DNA of 64,000 nucleotides, from the NCBI RefSeq assembly GCF_030247185.1, contig NC_080570.1, positions 73,287,014 to 73,351,013 of the forward strand, written 5' to 3'. The notes below the pieces were generated by a model. It was given only the letters and a program-made list of their open reading frames with translations. It was not told where the DNA came from and searched no databases. The position numbers and the translations under genes are program-made. Source of the DNA: Malaya genurostris (lineage: Eukaryota; Arthropoda; Insecta; Diptera; Culicidae). Every line of letters begins with the position of its first letter. Position 1 is the first letter of the stretch. This document shows positions 56,822-64,000 of this stretch, in pieces.

Positions 56822-58855
56822 CATTTTCACTAACTTAAATTCAATCGGAAGGTATTATGGTCCCATATAAAATTCCTGCATTTTATCTGTATCTGACTCC
56901 CGGCTTCAGAATTATATGGTTATGTGTGTTCAAAATATGAAAATAATGGTAATTACTTTCCTTGGAAATTGCTGAGCCAGTTTCTATAATCTTAGGCTCA
57001 AATATATAGGAATACCATAACAAATTCCTTAATTTTATTACAATGCATTTTCCGGTTAAGGAAAAAATATTAAATTTGTTTCATTTTTCATTTTTAAATA
57101 CATATTTTATTCAAGAAAAAAAAAATTACTTTTCTTAGGTTTTATTGCTAAAAAATAGTAGCTTTCGGAGATAATATAAATTTTGAAGCAGCTTCCAAAT
57201 TTTAAACACTCGCATTGTCTCGTGGTAACTGCTATGGTATTGGAAGTATTGATGAGGAGAGTAAATTTCAAATGGATTTCATTCGCATCCGCCTTCCGGT
57301 TCACTAGGTGATCTGATCTTAAAACTCTTTCGAAATTCAGATCTTGTAATTTGTAGGATGATGAACGTTAAAAATTTCCAAACTCCATATGGTTGGTGAC
57401 GCAAAAACAGGAACGTTATTTGTTTATTAGAAAAAATATTTCTTCTGATAAATAATAGTCTTAAATGACAACACGAGGTACAAACATCAAGATTGCTATC
57501 AACATTATTCCGATTTGTTGATCTGGTTACTTGATGACCAATATCATTCACGGATAGATAAGTATAATCAGTTCAAAAATGGCCAAATGAGTCACGTCGT
57601 TATTTCCGAAATTTATGAAATTCTTCACATATATGAGTATGAGAAAGGCATCATTACACCTCTAGGTGAATTGAAAGCAGTATATAAGGCTTTTTCAATT
57701 TACGCAACCAGTCCGAGAGGGATTCAATTTGTTTTTTTGGGGAGAATTAGAAAAATATACCGGACGATTTTGAATCCACTTCAATGTAATTTGAAAACAA
57801 TTGACGACTTTGAGTCTATCGTTTAATTTATGTAATTGTTGAGAAGAAATGTCAGTTGACATAGAACTTTATGTTGCATCACAAGTTAAGCTGGCAGCCT
57901 TCATCCAGTTGTACATTTTGTTATGCATTTCTTTTACAGAGTGTTAGTATTTGTGTCGTATAGTATTGAACGGTATTTTGATTAAACGCATTAAACTCTA
58001 CAATTGAAAGCGCTCCCGAATTTCGCCGGTCTGTCCATTTATGCTATGTAAGCAGAGTTTTGTATGTGCTTGGTGCTGTTCCGTTCAATAATGTCTACAC
58101 ACGCCGAAAAATAAATAGTATCAATTTACAAATTGTTTATAGAACGATATGTTGTGAATATATTTTAAAATTTAGAACTTGATTCACCCAATGATTGGGC
58201 TAGAATCTTTCATAGTTTTTACTGTAACTATTTTTTAAAATTATTAAATACTAATCTTTTTACTGCTTTGAATAAAGTTTATTTTTCTCCGTGTTATGTA
58301 AAAATAACAAATTTCTGAAAACAGAAATTTCTGCTCTTAAGCCTACTCAGAGCTGTTTGCACCGATACCGGACGTCTTTGTCGATCTTTCAATGGGTGTT
58401 ACAATCGATGATAATAATACAAGATCAAGTTATGTTTGATGGAACAAAACAATAACTTATTCACACAATGACGTAATGTTCTCTGGGTTAGTTAATTGTT
58501 TTCTTCGAAAGTTCGCCTCTTTACTTTCTGTATCTGAGTTTCAATACGATTGGCAGATCATGTGAATCTTGCTTTATGAGAAATCGGTATATTTCATATG
58601 GGATCTAACTTCTATTATAATATTTTGCTATGTATTATATTTTCAAAAGAAATATGGCATTATTTGTGCTATCGGAATAACACGATGTGTTGAAAAAGCC
58701 CTTAATATTCTTACTGACTATCAAACTGTGGCTTTGAAAACGAGTCCATGAATATAGAAAGTGATTTGAGGGGTTATGTAATTTTGCCAAATCATAACAT
58801 AACGAGTTTATATGTTTGGATTTCGAGTCAAATGCGTATTTCAATGGCTGTACTA
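56822..58855. other. Intergenic with repeat fragments
   Basis: 56822-57130 continues the dispersed mosquito repeat (GACTCCCGGCTTCAGAATTA). At 57638-57676 the TATGAGAAAGGCATCATTACACC motif recurs. The frame 57515-57826 runs through that motif and has no domain, so I do not call it a gene. Confidence 0.45.
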
Positions 58856-59780
58856 CAGGGTGATTTTTTAAGAGCTTGAGAACTTTTTTAAACAATAAAA
58901 CGCATAAAATTTGCAAAATCTCATCGGTTCTTTATTTTAAACGTTAGATTGGTACATGACATTTACTTTTTGAAGATAATTTCATTTAAATGTTGACCGC
59001 GGCTGCGTCTTAGGTGGTCCATTCGGAAAGTCCGCTTTTTTATCGACAAATTTTGTTCAGCGATGAGGCTCATTTCTGGTTGAATGGCTACGTAAATAAG
59101 CAAAATTGCCGCATTTGGAGTGAAGAGCAACCAGAAGCCGTTCAAGAACTGCCCATGCATCCCGAAAAATGCACTGTTTGGTGTGGTTTGTACGCTGGTG
59201 GAATCATTGGACCGTATTTTTTCAAAGATGCTGTTGGACGCAACGTTACAGTGAATGGCGATCGCTATCGTTCGATGCTAACAAACTTTTTGTTGCCAAA
59301 AATGGAAGAACTGAACTTGGTTGACATGTGGTTTCAACAAGATGGCGCTACATGCCACACAGCTCGCGATTCTATGGCCATTTTGAGGGAAAACTTCGGA
59401 GAACAATTCATCTCAAGAAATGGACCGGTAAGTTGGCCACCAATATCATGCGATTTGACGCCTTTAGACTATTTTTTGTGGGGCTACGTCAAGTCTAAAG
59501 TCTACAGAAATAAGCCAGTAACTATTCCAGCTTTGGAAGACAACATTTCCGAAGAAATTCGGGCTATTCCGGCCGAAATGCTCGAAAAAGTTGCCCAAAA
59601 TTGGACTTTCCGAATGGACCACCTAAGACGCAGCCGCGGTCAACATTTAAATGAAATTATCTTCAAAAAGTAAATGTCATGTACCAATCTAAGGTTTAAA
59701 ATAAAGAACCGATGAGATTTTGCAAATTTTATGCGTTTTATTGTTTAAAAAAGTTCTCAAGCTCTTAAAAAATCACCCTT
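58856..59780 (+). mobile_element. Tc1/mariner-type 925-bp fold-back derivative, copy 2
   Basis: TA at 58854-58855 and 59781-59782 flank the element, which has the same length and structure as copy 1 at 6666-7590. The 178-bp inverted repeats are 58856-59033 and 59603-59780. Differences from copy 1 that I saw: first base C for A, G for A near 59030, G for T near 59100, T for G near 59444, and G for C near 59693. Confidence 0.9.
59014..59673 (+). pseudogene. mariner-like transposase, DDE domain only (copy 2)
   Basis: 219 codons with the same three aspartates as copy 1 and two residue changes seen in the body (Lys for Asn at 29, Ile for Arg in the PPRS box). The N-terminal DNA-binding domain is absent here too, so the deletion was inherited by both copies rather than arising twice. 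Confidence 0.85.
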
Positions 59781-59782
59781 TA

Positions 59783-61849
59783 TAACGTGTATAGTATAAA
59801 AATAAAACTGTAATGCCGTGATAGTGAAACAGTGAACGGTATAATTATAAGGTAATCATTTTTATTTCAGAGACAAACATTAGTGTCAACTGTTTTCCAT
59901 AACTATGAAAAGAAAATCAATAATTGATTACTTGTCTCATTGGTAGACAGTAAAGTTGTTGGACAATATTCGACTCCTAATCAGATATGAAACCAGTTTA
60001 AAGTCACTTAAGTTACGTAAATTCTTATTATTTATATACTTTGTTGAAAGTTATCATTAATTACCGTACGGTAGTATTCGTTATCTAAAAACTTTCTTAG
60101 CAACGAAAGACCAAAGTCTGGTTCATTTTCGCTGGAAAGTCAAGACCAATGATAAACCCCATCAAATTGATTAAGATTGGTGACTTTTGTAGCTTGCACC
60201 GATAAGGAACTTCTAATCCATATTTGAACGAAATCACTAAAACCTGATCCGCAGACCTGACTTCCCCCGATTAAGGTTCATACAACTTACCATAACAAGC
60301 CGTTTTGTCGAGGTATAAACACTCCTTCTCATCATTGAATCAGTTTAAAGCAAATTTCGTCGGGCTGATGAATTGCATAACACATCTAACTAATACTGCA
60401 GAAAAAATATGTTTATCTGTCTGTAAACAGCAACGGCGCTATCGCTATACGAATCTTATCACTGCCACCTGAACGCGATAATTTTTCCAATAAAATCTCC
60501 AATGCAATAATAAATTTGACATATAGAGACATATTATCGATATATTTTATTTAATGAATAATTTACGATATTGTTCATAGTACTTTTGTGTGTCCACTGG
60601 ATGTGCCCAAGTGTTAAATTTTGTTCCAGGGCTGTTCCTGCAAACAAATATAGGTATTTTTGGATTCCACTTATTAGCAGCCACAACAAAATGAGTTACA
60701 ACGTTTGGCTAGAGTGATTAAATTGTCAGCATTACCATGCTAATTTATTCGGCAACAATCGGCAACAATGTTAGTTGCTGATTAAACAAATTATCTTGCT
60801 TCTTTTCAAAAGTCATTAAAAAGTGTAACAATCCTACAGTAATATGAGAAAGGCATCATTACACCACTAGGGGATTTAAAATAGACTTTATCTTCATTCG
60901 GTAATTTTTTCATCTTTTGACGAGTTTAGAACAGCCGAACTACCGAACATTTTCATTCTACTGATATATCAGCACAAGTAAACATTTGTGGACAGCAGTA
61001 CCTCAAGGTACCGGTATGTTGAAATGTGTTTTTTACTGGAAAATCAGCTACCGATGTTTGAATAGATGAGATCGTAATCCAATTTAAGTATGTACAATGT
61101 CAATTGTATGGGGCGAAGGACTGACGCACGCGAATTTGACGCGAATCTCTCCCCTATGTACAAGATTCGATGCGGACTCGTCTGGGGGCGCCATGCTCGC
61201 CAACATATTTTGCGATTTTTTTGTGAAATGTGAGAGCTGGATATTTTGATAACATGGTGTCTTTGTTGTGAATCACATCTTTTAGAAATCATTTTAAATG
61301 GATATTTGCTTCAAAATGTGAGAATGAATCGAATAAGAGTTTTTTAAGTTAATTATATAAAACAATGCAAGACTACGAAATAAATTACATCTGACTGATT
61401 CCTATCAAAAGTTCATCTTTTCATTTAAAGTTTTTGTCCGGTTCTTGTGAAAATATATTTATAGACGATTTTTGCATTGCAAAATCAGTGTCCGATTTTC
61501 ACTCTCCATGTTTTTATTTCTTTTTTAAGCATTCAGAATTATTTAAACGGGTGTGCATACTAAGTTGTATGATTAATATTTTTGTATTCATATAACTGAA
61601 ATGAATTTCCAAAACATTGTCCAACACTTTTTACACCTCTACAGTCTGGTTGGTTGGTTGATCAATTTCATGACACAGTTCAGTATACTTAGTATACTAT
61701 ACATCGAAGCAGTGACAATTAATGCTATTAGCATCAGAAGGCCTTCCAACAACACCTGACCACCTCCTACGAATCTTCATCGAAGTCCATCAGCAATATG
61801 GAATGAAACCCAAGGAAGCGCTGGCCGACCTGGACTCTTATTTTTGACA
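59783..61849. other. Intergenic; one orphan promoter-like site
   Basis: No gene. It contains a TATA/initiator pair at 60314-60344 and the recurrent motif at 60843-60881 (TATGAGAAAGGCATCATTACACC). Confidence 0.45.
60314..60344 (+). promoter_or_regulatory. Orphan TATA plus initiator
   Basis: TATAAA (60314-60319) and TCAGT (60340-60344) are spaced 28 bases, T to A, as in the SCP-2 gene promoters nearby. CTTATC and GATAAG strings surround it. The only downstream frame is about 34 codons from ATG 60369 with no recognisable product. It may be the remains of another gene or chance. Confidence 0.3.
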
Positions 61850-64000
61850 AGTGAACACATCCGCCGACTCTAACTAATCCGGGAAGCCGAACACAATTTT
61901 ACAAGGCCGAATTTTCGGAAATAACGACGCCCTCTATCGAGGTAGCATCCTATAATGACGTAAGTGACACTACACTTCATTCAAATCCTCAAATATCTTC
62001 GCATTCACAACAGAATGCGATTGAAATTCTTGTCTACTCTCAGAATTTCAATCGCATGAAAAACTCAGCCAAAATGAAGGAAATTCATCAACATATTTTA
62101 TCATCTTCTTTCTCAGTTATTCTTGGAACTGAAAGTAGTTGGGACGAAAGCGTAAAATGCGAAGAAATTTTTGGAAATAACTATAACGTATTCCGGCATG
62201 ACCGTAACTTAGCACTATCCAACAAAAAATCTGGAGGTGGAGTCTTCATTGCAGTAAGTGCTGACTTTTCATCCGACAAATCTGAAACAAATAAACACAA
62301 AGAATTTAAAGATGTTTGGACCAAAGTATTTATATCAGGACAAAAACATATTTTTGCCTCTGTGTATTTTCCCCCTGAAAATGCTAACAAAACAACTTTC
62401 GTGCTATTCTTTCAAACCGTAGAAAAAATTATGTCGAATATGGAACCAGAAGTTAAGTTACACATATACGGTGACTTCAACCAACGAAACGCTCACTTCA
62501 TCACCGATGAACAAAATGAATCCATTCTACTTCCAATTGCAGGAGAAAATGAAACACTTCAATTTCTTTTCGACAAAATCTCTTTTTTCGGCATGAATCA
62601 AATAAATTCGGTGAAAAATAAACAAAATTCATATCTTTTCACAAACTGTACCGAAGACTTCTGTGTGAATGCTTCACCAAATCCACTCTCGAAAAATGAA
62701 GCATTTCACACAGCAATTGAATACTCCATTTTTATGCATAACATGTCTCTCCCTAACGAAATAGAATACGAGGAAGTGCCGGAATACCACAAAACAAATT
62801 TCGAAGAAGCAAAACGTAGACTAAGTACATTAAACTGGCAAAATATTTTGAGTATAGAAGGAAACGTCAATGAAGAAGTGGAAAAATTCTATCTAATTAT
62901 TAACTACTTAATTTCGGAAATTGTACCAGTAAAAAGAAGAAGAAGAAGCCACAATAGCAAATTGCCTGTCTGGTTCAACCCGCAATTGAAAACCCTGAAA
63001 AATAGAAAGCAGAAAGCACATAAGACTTATAGAAAAGATAAAAGTGTTATCAATTTACAAAACTATCCGACATTTGCAATGACCTGAAAATAGCAATCAA
63101 CTCGGCACACGAAGAATATAATTTCAAAATCGAAAGCGAAATCAAAGAGCATCCTAAAAATATCTTTAGCTATGTTAAAACAAAACTTATGAATAACAAC
63201 CTTCCTTCTCAGATGAACCTAGACGGAACTACTAGAAAAAAATAGCACTGAAATTTGTAATTTATTTGCAAATTTTTTCCAATAAATATATACATCATAT
63301 GCCGAAACAGATCGTGAACGCGACTTTCTAATGACATCAGTGTCAATCAATTATCGAAGCAAGAAATATTCAATGCACTTGAAAACCTCAACGCAGCAAA
63401 GGGACCTGGACCTGACGAAATAGCACCAATATTTTTGAAGCAATTAGCTGCTGAGCTCACAACACCATTACAACATCTCTTCAACTTATCTCTAAGAACA
63501 GGAATATTTCCAGAAACATGGAAATCCTCCTTCTTAGTACCGGTCTTTAAATCAGGCTCAAAATCAGACATACGTAATTATCGAGGAATTGCCATTATCT
63601 CGTGCATTCCAAAATTATTTGAAAAAATTATGAATGGGAAAATATTTCAACAAGTAAAAAATTACATAACTCCAAAACAACATGGTTTTTTCAAAGGTCG
63701 TTCTACTTCAACAAATCTCCTGGAATTTATTACATTCACTTTGGAAGCTATGGACAATGGAAATTATGTCGAAACTCTCTATACTGACTTCAGCAAAGCT
63801 TTCGACAGAATTGACATACCATTATTACTATTCAAAATTAAAAAAATATGGCATTGAACAAAAACTTTTGGAATGGCTTGAATCATATCTCACAAAACGT
63901 AAATAAATTGTACGCTATCAAAACACATACTCCAAATCAATAAATGTCACTTCAGGTGTTCCCCAAGGTTCACATTTAGGCCCTCTTCTTTTTATCTTGT
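61850..64000 (+). mobile_element. Broken non-LTR retrotransposon, continues past the window end
   Basis: The endonuclease and the first half of a reverse transcriptase are present in four consecutive frames. The element runs off the right edge, so its 3' end and target duplication are not visible. The clade is not assigned; the motifs are those of the Jockey/CR1-type apurinic-endonuclease LINEs. Confidence 0.75.
61850..64000 (+). pseudogene. Non-LTR ORF2 fragment (endonuclease and RT), several frameshifts
   Basis: The first open frame runs from about 61850 to 63087. An ATG lies at 62056, but the endonuclease start (EILVYSQNFNRM) begins before it, so the true start is upstream. Visible motifs: LGTESSWDES, GGGVFIAV, VYFPPE and YGDFNQRNAHF. 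A frameshift near 63064 moves to a frame that stops near 63243. RT follows in 63347-63857: AKGPGPDEIAP, YRGIAIISCIPKLFEKI and YTDFSKAFDRID. A 1-base shift at an A run near 63840-63846 leads to LEWLESYLTKRK, a stop near 63904, then GVPQGSHLGPLLFIL at the window end. It is dead. Confidence 0.75.

Noticed and set aside
57515..57826. 103-codon frame
   Set aside because: It runs through a repeated motif found at two other sites and has no domain; a chance frame in a repeat.

Overview
This window is eukaryotic and almost certainly comes from a mosquito, most likely a culicine. The clearest evidence is a cluster of small sterol carrier protein-2 (SCP-2) genes. One of them (55413-55745, minus) matches, as I recall it, the 110-residue Aedes SCP-2 at most positions. 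The rest is AT-rich DNA full of insect mobile elements: Jockey-like, I-like and CR1-like non-LTR retrotransposons, a BEL/Pao LTR element, Tc1/mariner, pogo-like and hAT-type DNA transposons, and tRNA-derived SINEs. Many target-site duplications (TSDs) could be read directly. There are no prokaryotic operons, CRISPR arrays or rRNA genes.

Layout. 1-3535: no recognisable gene. 3536-8465: Jockey-like element on the minus strand with a 13-bp TSD; its ORF1 is split by a 925-bp mariner derivative (6666-7590). 9291-9860: first SCP-2-like gene (+). 10581-10807: SINE with a perfect 15-bp TSD. 11452-15000: simple repeats and unassigned DNA. 15001-21521: complete BEL/Pao element (317-bp LTRs, 5-bp TSD, one in-frame stop). 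21689-22199: second SCP-2-like gene (+). 23059-24048: inverted-ended mosquito repeat. 25178-30480: possible SINE plus a CR1-like retrotransposon (-) whose ORF1 and ORF2 share a frame and are separated by UAG CAA CUA. 31027-31317: hAT-type MITE.

31286-48344 is an approximately 8.5-kb direct tandem duplication. Each copy carries an SCP-2-like gene (-), a pogo-like element, a small MITE and two copies of an unclassified 1.3-1.5-kb repeat. The copies differ at only about three places that I saw. Their junction holds a 43-bp inverted piece of the 5' UTR of the I-like retrotransposon further right. 48895-55039 is that I-like element, with a 13-bp TSD and nearly intact ORFs. 55413-55896 is the canonical SCP-2 gene (-). 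56538-56813 is an hAT MITE, 58856-59780 is a second 925-bp mariner derivative, and from about 61850 to the window end there is a broken non-LTR element.

How it fits together: the host content is five SCP-2 family genes (two +, three -), intracellular lipid/sterol-binding proteins important to insects because they cannot make cholesterol. Nearly everything between them is transposon. The best candidates for new biology are the UAG-CARYYA junction between retrotransposon ORFs, the fold-back mariner derivative, the duplication junction with inverted filler, and the unclassified repeat family.
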